From the NCBI GenBank assembly GCA_028386065.3, contig JAKUCV010003064.1, positions 135,617-199,616 of the forward strand: 64,000 nucleotides of DNA. Reading direction: 5' to 3'. Origin of the DNA: Turnera subulata (lineage: Eukaryota; Streptophyta; Magnoliopsida; Malpighiales; Passifloraceae). This document shows, in pieces, positions 22,150 through 33,565 of the stretch. Each line of letters opens with the position of its first letter. Position 1 is the first letter of the stretch. The position numbers were made by a program, and so were the translations under genes. The notes below the pieces were generated by a model that saw nothing but the letters and a program-made list of their open reading frames with translations, did not search any database and was not told where the DNA came from.

Positions 22150-22994
22150 TGCCTGCGTATACATGAAAAACATTGTGAATTGCCGCCGAGGGAGGAAGTG
22201 CGAGTCGATATGCGACTTTGCCGATGCGAGCCAAAATCTGAAATGGTCCAAAATAGCGAGGCTCCAGCTTGAAAAAAGTGCGTGATCCCACTGAATGTTG
22301 GCGATAGGACTTGAGTTTCAAATAGACCCAATCCCCAACTGAGAATTCCCGGTTTGTGCAGTGTTTATCCGCTTGTGACTTCATGCGATCCTGAGCAGCA
22401 AGTAAGTTAGCCCGAAGTTTGAGTAATAACTGCTTGTGAGCCATAAGTAATTGATCGACAGACTCAACAGGGGAATCCTTGGGAAAGTATGGAACATGAA
22501 TTGGAGGGGCATAACCATATATTGCTTCAAAGGGTGTAGTTTTCAAAGAGGTGTGAAAGGTGGTATTATACCAATACTCAACAAGGCTCAGCCACGAAAT
22601 CCACTCCTTTGGGGAATCCAAAAGCATGCTACGGAGGTAAGACTCCAAACAGCGATTCACGACCTCTGTTTGCCCATCCGTCTGCGGGTGATAAGCCGTG
22701 GAATACTACAGCTGTACACCTTGCAATTTAAATAATTCCTTCCAAAATCGGCTTAAGAAGATGGGATCGCGATCACTGGTAATAGTGTTAGGAAAACCAT
22801 GAATCTTGTAAACAGTTTCCAGAAAGAGTTTAGTGACCATAAAAGCGGTGTAAGGATGAGCAAGTGCGGCAAAGTGAGCATAGTTGGTAAAACGGTCCAC
22901 GACCACAAAAATGACAGATTTGCCTTTACAAGTAGGCAAGCCTTCAATAAAGTCCATGCTCAGATCTGTGAATAACCCAGATGGTAAAAGCAAA
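22150..22994 (-). pseudogene. Gypsy integrase, truncated (fragment D)
   Basis: Catalytic words are present: D in [10 protein letters not shown] in TSDRDPIF and E in GQTEVVNR (bridging a stop near 22706). The C-terminal part reads [31 protein letters not shown] and HNVFHV, then leaves the family abruptly near 22150. No chromodomain is present in the fragment. Confidence 0.75.
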
Positions 22995-24510
22995 GGCTAC
23001 AAAAGGCCTGGAGAAGCAGCATGGTCGTAATTGCAACGTGGACAGGTAACACACTACCGAATATAGTGGCGAACGTGTTTTTCCAGACCCTTCCAGTTGA
23101 GAACAATGGATGCGAGAGAGGGCATCGGCGGCATTGTTGGAGCTGCCCTGTTTGTACTGCACCTCATAGTCGAAGGACATGAGTTTCGCCAACCAGTACT
23201 GTTGGCTCAGTATAGATACCTTTTGCTCCAGCAAATATTTTAAACTTTAGTGGTCTGTACAGATGATGAAATGACGAGCATGTAGGTAGCGCTCCCATTT
23301 TTTTATGGCAAAAAGAATGGCCAGGCGTTCCTGCTCGTAAACAGATAAAGACTGATGGCGAGTACTCAAGGTAGTGCTTATAAAAGTAAGAGGGTGTCCG
23401 TTTTGCATTATAATGGCACCTAATCCAACCCCAGAAGCATCTGTTTCTACAATAAAGGGTTGAAAAAACTCAGGTAGGGCAAGAACCGGAGCATGAGTCA
23501 AGAGTGATTTTAATTGCTCAAAGGCTTGTTGAGCTGCAGCAGACCAAGTGAAGCTATCATGTTTCAGAATATCGAAGAGGGGACGGCAAACCTGCCCATA
23601 ATGTTGAATAAAGCGGCATTAATAGTTAGCCAAACCCAGGAAGCCACGAAGTTGTTTGAAATTAGAGGGACGAGGTCATTGAACTACTACTTCTTTCTTG
23701 GTTGGATCAGTAGAGACCTCGGCAGCTGAGATAACATGGCCGAGATAGGCAACTTGTGAAATACCAAACAAGCACTTGCTTTGCTAAGCAAAAAACTGAT
23801 TCTGCCGCAGGATAGATAAGGAAATACGCAAGTGTGAAAGGTGCTCAGCTGGAGAGCGACTATAAACCAATATATCATCCAAAAAAACCAAAATGAATTT
23901 GCGAAGATGGGGCTCGTAGATCTCATTCATAATGCATTGAAAAGTGGATGGGGGCGTTGGTCAACCCAAATGGCAAGACAAGGAATTCGTAATGAACATT
24001 ATGAGTTTTAAAGGCCGTCTTGAAAACATCAGCAGGATCCATTTGAATCTGATGGTACCCCGAACGCAGATCAATCTTGCAAATGATGACAGACCCATGA
24101 AGTTCTTCCAACAATTCTTCAATGACAGGAATAGGGTATTTATCCTTCACAGTGTGTTGGTTAAGGATGCGATAATCGACACAAAACCGGGTAGTGCCAT
24201 CCTTTTTCTTTACCAAGACCACAAGGGCAACAAAAGGGCTTTTGCTGTATTGAATAACCCCGGTACGCAGCATATCCTTGACCATGGTTTCAATGGTGTC
24301 TTTTTGGAGGGTTTTGTGTCTGTAAGGCCTTAGGTTAATGGGAGCAGTGTGGGGAAGTAAGGGAATCTGATGGTCAAAGGAACGGGTGGGGGGTAAGGTA
24401 GTGGGCTCCTGAAAGATGTCGGTAAATTCCTCTAAAAGGGGAAGTAAAAAATCTGGAGTAGAGGTGGGGGGCAGGTTCGAAGAAGGGAAGGAAGAGGTAG
24501 TGTAACACAA
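22995..24510 (-). pseudogene. Gypsy reverse transcriptase and RNase H (fragment D)
   Basis: RT blocks in order: INLRPYRHKTLQKD, SKSPFVALVVLVKKKDG, FCVDYRILNQHTVKDKYPIP, IDLRSGYHQIQMDPAD, VLPFGLTNAP. After a frameshift near 23940, the catalytic block FLDDILVYS follows near 23880-23900. RNase H follows with VETDASGVGLGAI, SVYEQERLAILFAIKKW and [13 protein letters not shown], broken by a few stops. Frames change several times, so this is a pseudogene. Confidence 0.8.
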
Positions 24511-24542
24511 TTGTAAGGAAGAAGTGTTTGCGGGTGGAGTAG

Positions 24543-25076
24543 TAGCTTGTGTAGTTGAGATTCAGAGATACGGGTAATAGGTGAGGGTTGAATATCTGTA
24601 AGTGTGATCAGTTTACGATGGTGGTAAAAATGCATAGTAAGGGTATTGAAATTGCGAGTGATTTGGTCAAGAGTACGCAACCAATGAACTCCCAGAATCA
24701 TAGAATAATGGTTGAGAGGGATGATGTAAAAATCAACAGTGAATTGATACCCTTGCATAGTCCAACACAAAGCAGAACACATGGTGGAATACTGAATGAC
24801 AGAACCATTAGCAACAGTGATTGACAAGCGGGAAACCGAAATTAAAGGGAGGTGAAGTCTGTTGGCCATGTCAGCATCCAAAAAATTACGGGAACTGCCA
24901 TAGTCAATCAGAATGTGAATAGATTTCCAAAAAATAGTACCGTAAAGACAAAATGTATCACTGTTGTGGTTATCGGAAAGAGCATTCAGAGATACCTGAG
25001 GTTCAGAAGTATCAGAGTTAGAAGAGTCCGGGCTAGAGACCTCAGAATCCAGGTCAGAGGAGTCCAGTTGGACCAA
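24543..25076 (-). pseudogene. Gypsy aspartic protease region (fragment D)
   Basis: Frame from 25076: VQLDSSDLDSE, then LIDYGSSRNFLDADMA, the retropepsin active-site block, where the usual D-S-G is D-Y-G. It then reads YSMILGVHWLRTL. The serine-to-tyrosine change should hurt activity. Leads into the RT region at about 24510 on the same strand. Confidence 0.7.
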
Positions 25077-25127
25077 GAATAACTGTTTGCCCTAACATCG
25101 ATGGCTCGGAAAGAACTTAGCATCACA

Positions 25128-25316
25128 CTTAAAATATAAGTAATTTAGGGGGTTCCTGGCCCCTACTTGCCCCCTGAATCCGCCCCTACTTACAAGTTTG
25201 AGGTTGGAAGAGAGATGTGATCAGAGGCTTGTCCCATGTTCCTGTATCCTTTTTGATAAGATCTAGTTACTATCAACAAAAGTAAAAGAAATTTGGAGTA
25301 CATGTAATAGTTACTG
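25128..25316. repeat. Partial copy of unit L (last 190 bp)
   Basis: Direct repeat of 21941-22138, for example CTTACAAGTTTGAGGTTGGA and AAAAGTAAAAGAAATTTGGA. It bounds gypsy fragment D on the right. Confidence 0.8.
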
Positions 25317-25336
25317 ATGTGTTTGTAGTTATTATT

Positions 25337-25715
25337 GTAGGCCCAAAAGTGCCTAGGAGGGGGGTGAATTAGGCTTAGATACTTTTTCGAGTTTAGGACG
25401 ATCTGGTTTTTGTGAAACCAGATTCTGTGGAAGATCTGGTTTTTGTGAAACCAGATTCTAGGAGAGTGAGTGTGTGTGATTTGAAACGAGCTTGAGAATA
25501 TGATAGGGAAGAAGAGCTAACACAAGAGATTTAGAGTGGTTCTCCCTCACCAGGTACTCCACTACCTAAATGTTCCTTCCTTTAGGTTTTTAAACACTCA
25601 CTATGTTTAGGCTCTTACGGGTTGAGCCTTAACCTTTACAAGCTTTTACAGGATCAGCTTTAACCTAAGCTTTTCACAGGCTCAGCTCTAACCTAAGCTT
25701 TTCACAGGATCATTA
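25337..25715 (-). mobile_element. Sirevirus-type LTR fragment
   Basis: The minus strand ends with CACTTTTGGGCCTACA preceded by CTAATTCACCCCCCTCC, matching the end of the LTRs of element E (GCTAATTCACCCCCCC...TTTTGGGCCAACA). It holds two copies of a 9-bp-arm hairpin (ATCTGGTTT-TTGTG-AAACCAGAT at 25401-25423, repeated at 25434-25456) and a degenerate 30-bp tandem repeat (about 25640-25710). Confidence 0.55.
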
Positions 25716-26487
25716 AATAGAAAAAAAAAAATCCATTTGTCTTTAGTGAAGGGTAAAAGTATTTTCACGGCCAAAGGACTAGGCGCTGTTATCATCTCTT
25801 TCTTTTGATTTTTTTTTGATCAGCGAGGGAAAGCCATTGATATTTTTGATCGGCAACACAATAGACATTTTGGCTCAAAAAAATTCTTCACATAATTTTT
25901 GTGGCTGGTTGAGCCATAATAACAGGATTCTCAACGGTTCCCTCAAATATTGAAACATCTAAAACTTTCCATAGCTCCCAACACAAGTACGCCATGAGAG
26001 ATATAGCCCTCCCCTATTGCAAACTACTCAATGTTTGTAAAATAACTTCCCACCTATTCATGAAGCTGCAAAAACTTTGTCTTTGCAAACGAGGTAGCTT
26101 TTTCAGTTTGTAGGACAAGAGGGTTGCAAACAAGGTAGCTTTTGCATAAGCCAAAAAGAAAAGTATGTGCTCTAAACTCTTTGGCATATGGATTTTTGAC
26201 ATAGCTTTCTACGCATTAGTATACTGGACCCTTTGACTTGCTTGAATCTTCCAAATCTGTGACCAATCAAACGAACCAGCGACGTAAATGTGTGGCAAGG
26301 GGAGGCCAAACCACTAAGCTACCCATCCGAATTTAATTTTTTTAGTGTAACATATTATAAGAAAAGTAATTTAGGGGTGCCTTGCCCTTGCTTGCCCCTG
26401 GATCCGCCCCAGCTTACAGGTTTGAGGTTGGAAGAGAGATATGACCAGAAGCTTGTCCTATGTTCCTGTATCCTTTTTGATAAGATC
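25716..26487. repeat. Duplicated unit L, copy 2
   Basis: Homologous to 21347-22090 with substitutions and small indels. It ends at GATAAGATC, where LINE sequence starts. Confidence 0.7.
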
Positions 26488-26854
26488 AGTCATACGAACA
26501 TTTCTCAAAAGAGGAAGATCCGAAGCTCTAAATTGATCTAGAGAAGGTAACCAAGGGTCCCTTAAAGCATCAATAGACCTTCCATCCTTTACTATCCAAT
26601 ATACGCCCTTCTTCAGCACTTGACGTCCTTCTAATATACCCCTCCAGGCTTAGGAAGGTCTGCTCCCTAATCTGACATTTAGGAAATTAGAGTTTCAAGA
26701 AACAAATTCCTTTAAGTGTTCTAGCCCAGAATGACTCTTGCTCATGGATAAGCCTTCAGCTAGTCTTTGCCAGCAAGGCTTTATTAAAAAGGCCCAAAAT
26801 CTCAGAAACCAAGGCCCCTTTACTCTTGGATCCCATCTAAGCTAATGAAAATTT
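26488..26854 (-). pseudogene. LINE pol, C-terminal fragment
   Basis: On the minus strand: GLFNKALLAKTSWRLIHEQ, SFWARTLKG, then KKGVYWIVKDGRSIDALRDP and WLPSLDQFRASDLP. These are the post-RT region of plant LINE ORF2, just before the zf-RVT domain. It is the downstream continuation of 27610-28436 and is separated from it by an LTR-like insertion. Confidence 0.7.
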
Positions 26855-27609
26855 CTTCCTCTTTCTTCCTCACTCCACTAGAAACGCCTTACTTCTTGGT
26901 TTAGCTTGATAGAGAAAGGAGACGACGACGCGTCACTTACCGATTGACGGCGGCGCAGACTCACCTCGGCTTCTCTGCCTAAGGCTTTCTCGATTCGCCA
27001 CCTAGTACAGAGAGGAGAGGATAAGGGTAAGAGGAAGAAGAAGGGTGGCGGCAGGGCTTCAGGTGTTGGCAGCTTGGAGACGATAGCGAGGCGAGAGGAG
27101 GAAGAAGAGAGAGACAAGGAGAAGAATGGGTAACTGTTTGAGGGGAAGGAAAACGAAGGAAAAGAGAAGACAAAGTGGGCGGCAACATCGTGGGAAGAAG
27201 AGAAAGTGGGGGAGAGGGAAAAAGAAAAGAAAGAAAAGAAAAGAAATAGATTAGGGTTTGGCCGGCATAAGCCAAAACGGCGTCGTTTTGGTCTCTGACT
27301 TAGTCAACTCGTCCTCTTTGGTCAAAATGCAGCCCAAAGTTGTGCTTAATACTTTGGACCTCCCAAAACGAGGTAGTATCAGTCCAAATTACGTCAACCT
27401 CCGTGTTTCATACTGAAACTCAATCTAATTCCATAAAGAAACCCGATTAAGGAATAATTCCCACATCAAAGCAATATTTCTCAGGAAATAAAATATTTTC
27501 TTTGATTATAAATTCCCATAAATTTCTCGAGGATAAAATTAGAAATTAAATTCTAAAAAAATTTGAAAATTCTATAGAAATCAATTAATGAAAAAATTAG
27601 GGTGTTACA
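26855..27609 (-). mobile_element. Solo-LTR-like insertion in the LINE
   Basis: The minus strand begins TGTAACACCCTAATTTTTTC at 27609, a common gypsy LTR start. It runs through an AT-rich part to a GC- and pyrimidine-rich part with overlapping short frames (26880-27275). The left end near 26855 is set by where LINE coding stops; a target duplication is not seen. The small frames look like composition effects. Confidence 0.45.
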
Positions 27610-28436
27610 AATTTTTTTTAAAGAGAAAACACATCATGTTGTAGGTAGGAAAGGCCAAAACAACCGCCTTTATCATCACTTCTCTGCCTGCCTCTCATTA
27701 GAATATACCCTTCCGTCCAGCAACCTTCAGCTTAACCTTGTTGCGAACATAGGCTAATGCTTCAGTTTTAGACCATCCTAGAAAGGAGGGGAGCCCCAGA
27801 TACTTTTCGTTTTGGCCATATATTGGCATCTCTAAAACCACTTGAATAGCTTGCTGGTCTTGCTCTGGAACTCCATTGGCAAAGAATACTCATTTTTGGA
27901 AGCTTATTTATTGGCAAGAAGCTTCAAAATAAAGAGTTAAAATTGATTTGAGACTTTCATCTTCTTCTACTGTGGTTTTAGTAAAAGGAGCGCATTATCG
28001 GCAAATAACAAATGCGATAAAGGTGGCCATGCCCTTGATAATCTGTATCCAGAAATCTGTCCGCATCTTTCTGCATCCTCCAGAAGCCGGGACAAAACAT
28101 TGTCGATAAAGATGAAGAGGTAGGGGGATATGGGGTCCCCCTATCTCAAACATCTACTCAGAATTATCTTCTCTTGCTTCACCATACACTCCATATTCTG
28201 GGACACCCACAGCTCAGTGAACCCCATGTGCTTCCGTACTTGTTCCAAAAATTCCCATTCTACTTCGTCGTATGCCTTCGCTTAACAGCCGTGCACTTTC
28301 TATTTATATTCTTTTTTCCACTGGGGAGCATGGAATGCCTCATGCGCTAACAGATGTTGTCCTGGATTTGACGACCCGGAGTAAAAGCCGACTGATATGG
28401 AGTAACAAGTTGTGATAGGAAAGGTTTAAGGCGGCG
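27610..28436 (-). pseudogene. LINE reverse transcriptase fragment
   Basis: Minus-strand words in family order: RLKPFLSQLVTPYQSAF (28437 downward), FTPGRQIQDNI, KAYDEVEWEFLEQVRKHMGF, GDPISPYLFIF, LLFADNALLLLK (the FADD catalytic box reads FADN), KYLGLPSFLGWSKTEA and AGREVMIKAVVLAFPTYNM. Stops and shifts are frequent. The D-to-N change and the broken frames mean it is dead. It stops near 28436, where long LTR-like sequence (F) begins. Confidence 0.75.
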
Positions 28437-28662
28437 TTGATAGCAACCAAATTTTGCTCGCCCATTTTCGTGTCTTGCATTGCGTCCGCATTCCGTCATC
28501 CTAGAGTCTAAACGTCCAAAAAATATTTTTTGAGGGTAGTAGGGACCGGTTTACGCCAAAATTTTGCTTCCGTTTCCACGGAAATTTTTTTGTCAAAAGA
28601 TGTTTCCTCATGGTAGAATAGGCTCGAGATAAGCCAAAAAAGGGTCGAAAGTGTCTTCGGAG
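28437..28662. other. Left outer piece of the long LTR-like sequence F (tentative)
   Basis: Non-coding. Removing the hAT element joins it to 36914 onward through the duplicated word CTTCGGAG/CTCCGGAG. It may be the start of a very long Tat-type LTR that ends near 49.8 kb; this is inference. Confidence 0.3.
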
Positions 28663-29379
28663 CAAGGTTGTTAAAAACGAGAGTTAACTCGTGCGCTTCT
28701 ACGAGTTTGCGATGCTGACATTGAAAATATGGTCAAAACGGAACTAAGGTTGCATCTTGGGTGAACTCGTTCAAATTCACGAGTTCACTCGTTAAAATCG
28801 TTAAAATCGTAAGTTTATAATGAGTTTGAACGATTTTATTTTTCATCCAGATTAAACTTTAAGAAAAGAAGAAAAAAGGACAGACGAAGCTCTTTTCCTT
28901 CTATATGTCAAAGTTCAAACTCCAACTTCAATTGATTCTTCTGTTTTTGTCTCTCGATCACCCTACTTCTCATACTTGTTTTCTGGATCCTCTGTTTGCT
29001 TCTTTTGTTTTCGTCTCTCTCGATCACCCTACCTCTCTCTTATTGTTATGTGGATCCTCTTTTTGCCTCACTATTTTAGTTTCTGCTACCTCCTCTGACA
29101 TGAGTAGATTTAGCTGGTCCATAGGAATTTTAAGAATCCGGTGATGAGATATGATTTATACTAAAGACTGATGGGCATGAGTTGTTTTTGAAAACCTTGG
29201 TCTTGGGATTCTTATAGCAAAATAGAGATATTGGCTTACGTGTTTTTCTGGTTCTCGTTATAACTTATAGATTTTTTTCCTTTTTCCTTCGGGAAATTCT
29301 ACGGTACCTTGGGCAACGTATGGCATACCAAAACCCAGGCTGACGTGGACCAATAATTTTTTTTGATATAAATTATTAT

Positions 29380-30300
29380 TCTAATACTTTCATAATTTTA
29401 TAGAATAGCCCTCTAATTTTTAATAATTACCAAAATCACTTATTGGTATTAAAAATTACAATAAAGACTAGATAATATTGTGAAATTATCATTTTGGAAT
29501 GTGGATTATGCTGAAATTTTTTAATGTCATTTTTAAAAAGGAAACAATTCATAATTTAATAAATATTTTTTATATTTCATTATTTTTTTTGTAAATTTGA
29601 AGTTGTACTGAATAATTCATTCCATATTTGGATGAACATTCTTAGTATTTAGTTGAAAATTTTGAAAAATTTTAAAAGATATAAAATATTCCTTTCCAAA
29701 ATTTTTAATATTTCATTGAAAATTTTAAAAATTCTAAGAGCAACAAAATAATTTGAATAAATTATTTTATATGTATTTTATACATGTCATATGGAAAGAC
29801 AAATAATTGTAGAAAAATTCATTCCATAATCTTATAAATATTGTTAGTATTTCATTAGAAAATTCTAAATAATTATAAAATAATTCATTCGCACCGTTTT
29901 ACGTGAAACAAGTAATGGTTTCACAATACCAAAGCGCCTCTAAAAGATTATTTATTTATTTATTATTATAAAAATAGTTTATCTCATGTTTTATTTTTAT
30001 TATATATAAAAATTTAAAAAAAAAATCAAAGAAAAACTAGAATATTTATGAAATTATGACTTGAATATTCTTTAACTTTCAAAATTTTAATTTTTTCTCA
30101 ATGAAACACTTAAAATGTTTGTTAAATTATTCAATGAATTATTATATAGCCCATAAATTATTATATTTTTCATTGAAATACTGAAATTTTCATAAAATAT
30201 TGAAATGGATTACTCTATAGTTTTAAAATTTCTTTATAAATTTTAATGAAAAATTTAAAATATTCACAACACATTAAAATATATTGTTTTTTTTTTATAT
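29380..30300. repeat. AT-rich diverged repeats, left arm of the MULE
   Basis: Variants of a unit with ATTCATAGAATATT, GAATGGATTATTCT and AGCTTTTAAAATTT words recur. The same unit makes up 34990-36350. No gene is seen. Confidence 0.6.
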
Positions 30301-30302
30301 AT

Positions 30303-30357
30303 ACTAGTCAAGGAGAGTGAGACTCGAACCCGAGACCTCAACCCTCTTGTGCTTTTG
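30303..30357 (-). repeat. SINE-like fragment with tRNA B box
   Basis: The minus strand reads GGTCTCGGGTTCGAGTCTCA, a canonical pol III B box (GGTTCGAGTC), then an A-rich tail. It is cut on its other side by the LTR at 30358. It may be only a tRNA-derived repeat piece. Confidence 0.35.
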
Positions 30358-31830
30358 TGTAATGTCCCGGGTAAAATTTTCGTGATTTTTACCAATTTAT
30401 TTTGACTTTTACGGTGGTTAACAAAATTTTATCGCGGTTAGTCAAGGATTTTACCAAACCGAGTCATTTTTCATCATTTTCATTATTACTTTGACTACTC
30501 TCAAAATTTTTATTATTGTTATTATTGTTACCATTATTCTTATTATTTTCTAATCAACATTAATAGTATTATTATTATTAATTTACAATGATATCTTTGT
30601 TGCAATAATTTACCAATTATAGTTTAAAAAGGAATTTCATCTTTTATTTTCCATGATAATATATGTATTAATCTTTGGAGATTTATTTTGAATTTTATAA
30701 AAGAATAATTTTTAAATCGTGTTTATGTTTTTCAAAGATTAATTAAAATGTTAAACACAAGGTTTAATACCGATACGCATTTTGGAGTGTCTTTCGTTAA
30801 CCGAGCCTTGTCCCACGTTCGGGATTTTTCTACGGATTTTACTGACCAAAGTTGGGATTTTTTGGGTCCAGGAATCTTCAGAAAAAGTCGGGTTTATCCT
30901 CGAGTTAACGGACCAGAAATAAAGGTAAGGGGGTATATTGGATATTTTCTGGTCCAGGCATGTCACACTTCACATGTTGCACAGTATTACATAATTGAGG
31001 CAGCTCAATTATTTAGCTGCCTTCTCATGTGTTGCCTGTGAACTGCTTTTCTTTTTTGTGTTACCCGTGGCTTACCAGTACCGATGCACTGCCTATTTAA
31101 CTTCACCTCTTCTACCTCTCCATGCACATCATCTTCCTCCTGCAAACCTTATAACCCAGTACTCTTCGTTCTGCCTGCAACCTAAACTCAGTACACTTCT
31201 TTTCCGTAAACACAATCAGTAAAGCAAAACCAGAAAAAATAAAAAAAAAAGAAGAGAAACACAAACAGACACACACCCACCAATCCAGATCCGCCACGTC
31301 ACCATCTTTCTTCTTCCTCCCTCTCCCGGTCACTGTTCACGTGGGAGTGAACCATGCCGCCACACGCGTCACCACCCACACCGACGCCTCCCTCTCGTTG
31401 TTGCCGACGTAACGCAGCCTTCGTCCCCCGATCCCGCCGCCCGACGCGCCACACACGGCAGAGAACCCGACGACCCGTTTCTCTTGCCCGGCACCTATGC
31501 ACTCCTTCCTCGCCGTCGTCAGCCGCAGCAGCCTCCTCCTCGTGTCGCCACCTACGTCTGCGACCTGTGCCGCCCTCACCTTCCGCGTCGCTCGCCTTCC
31601 TCCTACCTCGCGCGTCACGCCATTGCCGCGAACCCGGGAAGCCATTCGGGTCTTGAGGTGAGCTAACCCGTCCGCATCCGGGTCAGGTCGCGGGTCACAG
31701 GAGCGCTGGGCCACGTCTTGGCATGGGCCCGTGTTCGGGTCTGTGTCCTAGCCTGGACCTTGGTGCCTGGGTTCCGTGGGCTGGACCTATTAGGCTGCTA
31801 AGTTCATGGGCTGGACAGATTCTAAAAAAA
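30358..31830 (+). mobile_element. LTR-like sequence K, plus-strand copy
   Basis: It begins TGTAATGTCCCGGGTAAAAT. Its block 30786-30970 reappears inverted at 33270-33450 and 34450-34640 (words ACCAAAGTTGGGAT and GAGTTAACGGACCAGAAATA). It then runs through a TATA-poor leader and a GC-rich block (31300-31780) to a purine tract. No pol is seen. The right end is approximate. Confidence 0.55.
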
Positions 31831-33084
31831 GAAGAAGAAAAAGGGATATAATAATTACATGGTATCTTATGGAAGATAATAATAATTCTGAAAGTAAATA
31901 TATAAAATGAAAATAATAATAAGGTTTATATTTTTAGAAATAATATTTGGAAAGTAAATATGGAATATTTCTGGAGAAGTATATATATAGTATAAAATTA
32001 TATTTGAAAAAATTACTTTGACGTATTTTTGAGAAACTAAAATAATGACTTATATCTTTTGAAATTACTATCTTAGGATGAATGTTTTCCAGAAAAGGAT
32101 ATATGTACTATGAAAATATTTTGGAAAGTATATATACGTTAACATAAATAATTTTGGGAAATAACTTTTGGAGAAAAATATATGTACGACTAATTTCTGT
32201 AAATGTTTTGAAAGTAAATATGGTATTTTATATTCTGAAAATATATTACCAAGTATAAATAATAATATCTTTTTGGATACATATGATTATTTGTTTTAGA
32301 AATTTATTTTATTGTAACTACCTCCTTTTGGATAAGAATATACGTTATAGTAAATAATTAGTTTCATGGAAATATTTTGGAAAGGGTATTATCAAAGTAT
32401 GAGATACTGGAATAGTACCCAGACAGTATATATTTTCGACTTGGAATTAAATGGTGAATGAAGATAATGGGATATAACCCGAGACGATAACCGAGCCGGC
32501 TAGCATTTTATTTTACGGTTACAGTACTAATTGTCATTTGCATATCATTTGCTGTGCATCTTATGTATGCATACTATGTGTTATATAGGAGTTGATACCG
32601 AGCAGTTTAACGAGGAACCAACTTTGGAACTTGTGGTGGAAACCCAGAGTTAATAACAGGCCAAGGTTTGGTTGCATATACGTCATTCCACCCGTGATAG
32701 CCGGGATGGTTGGTCTTGGGACTACATAGGTTCCATTGCATCTTATGGTTATTGTTGTCGATATCTTTGTGATATTTGTTGATATTTGCTGTGAGGATGA
32801 ATAACCCTTGATATGTGCCTGTAATACTTTGTGTGCTTTGTTGTTTGATTGAATTGTTGAGATGTTCATTGTTGGTTATTTGATTGCTATGGTTATTGCT
32901 GTTGTGGTTGTTGGACTGTGATATTGATTATGTGGACATTGTGAGAGATTGATGTTGGACTGTTGTCTATGGATAATTGGATAAAGGAAATTGGAAATTG
33001 AATTTGAGATGATGATTTAATTGTCACGTGGAAAGTAGTGGTACGACCCGATGGTTTGAAAATTAATTTTGGGATGCTATGGTC
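31831..33084 (+). other. Non-coding stretch after LTR K
   Basis: About 31830-32480 is AT-rich with repeated GGAAAGTAAATAT-like words; 32480-33080 is mixed. No coding domain is recognised on either strand. Confidence 0.4.
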
Positions 33085-33260
33085 GGTTACCTGGTTTGGG
33101 AATGTTTATCCCGGATTGGTTGGGCTGTCATGCCCGGTTTGATATTTTGCTTGGGACGAGGTCCCGGTATGGTTATTTTGGGTTATTGAACCCGGTATGG
33201 TTACTTTGGGTTATTGAACCCGATACAGTTATTTTGGATTGTTGAACCCGGTATGTGGTA
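33085..33260 (+). repeat. Tandem hairpin array with GGG...CCCGG units
   Basis: About six units of near 30 bp, each an inverted word followed by GGTATGGTT or a relative: GGGC-TGTCAT-GCCC, GGGAC-GAG-GTCCC, then GGGTT-ATTG-AACCC twice and a diverged copy. The arms change from unit to unit while remaining complementary. The last three units are clear tandem copies (33171-33255). Confidence 0.75.
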
Positions 33261-33261
33261 C

Positions 33262-33565
33262 TATGCTGCATGTGAAGTATGACCCGCCTGGATCAGAAAA
33301 TATCCAGTATACCCCCTTACCTTTATTTCTGGTCCGTTAACTCGAGGATAAACCCGGTTTTTCTGAAGATTTCTGGACCCGAAAAATTCCAACTTTGGTC
33401 CATAAAATCCGCAGAAAAATCTCGAACGTGGGACAAGGCTCAGTTTCGGAATCCAATGCTCGATTTACCACGAATTAATTACCTAAGATTAAAATCAATG
33501 GTAAATTACTGTAGAATAACTTAAACAGTCCCGGTAAAAATGAAATTTTTACCTAGGCTGTTACA
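33262..33565 (-). mobile_element. LTR K fragment, minus strand, with intact start
   Basis: The minus strand begins TGTAACAGCCTAGGTAAAAA at 33565 and runs through the same block as 30786-30970. It stops abruptly at the tandem array. Confidence 0.6.

Larger units (their letters stand above)
22139..25127 (-). mobile_element. Truncated Ty3/gypsy pol fragment D
   Basis: A gypsy fragment that starts inside the gag zinc-knuckle end (CDAKFFPSHRC near 25110) and stops inside integrase after HNVFHV (near 22150). It has no LTRs. It lies exactly between two direct copies of a 190-bp segment (21941-22138 and 25128-25316), so it was not placed by a normal LTR insertion. Protease, RT, RNase H and integrase follow in the usual gypsy order. 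Confidence 0.8.

Noticed and set aside
28905..29144. 79-residue frame inside the hAT element
   Set aside because: Short, low complexity, no hAT transposase motif.
31299..31714. Overlapping frames on both strands near 31.5 kb
   Set aside because: Same GC-rich leader type as at 33.7 kb; no family match.
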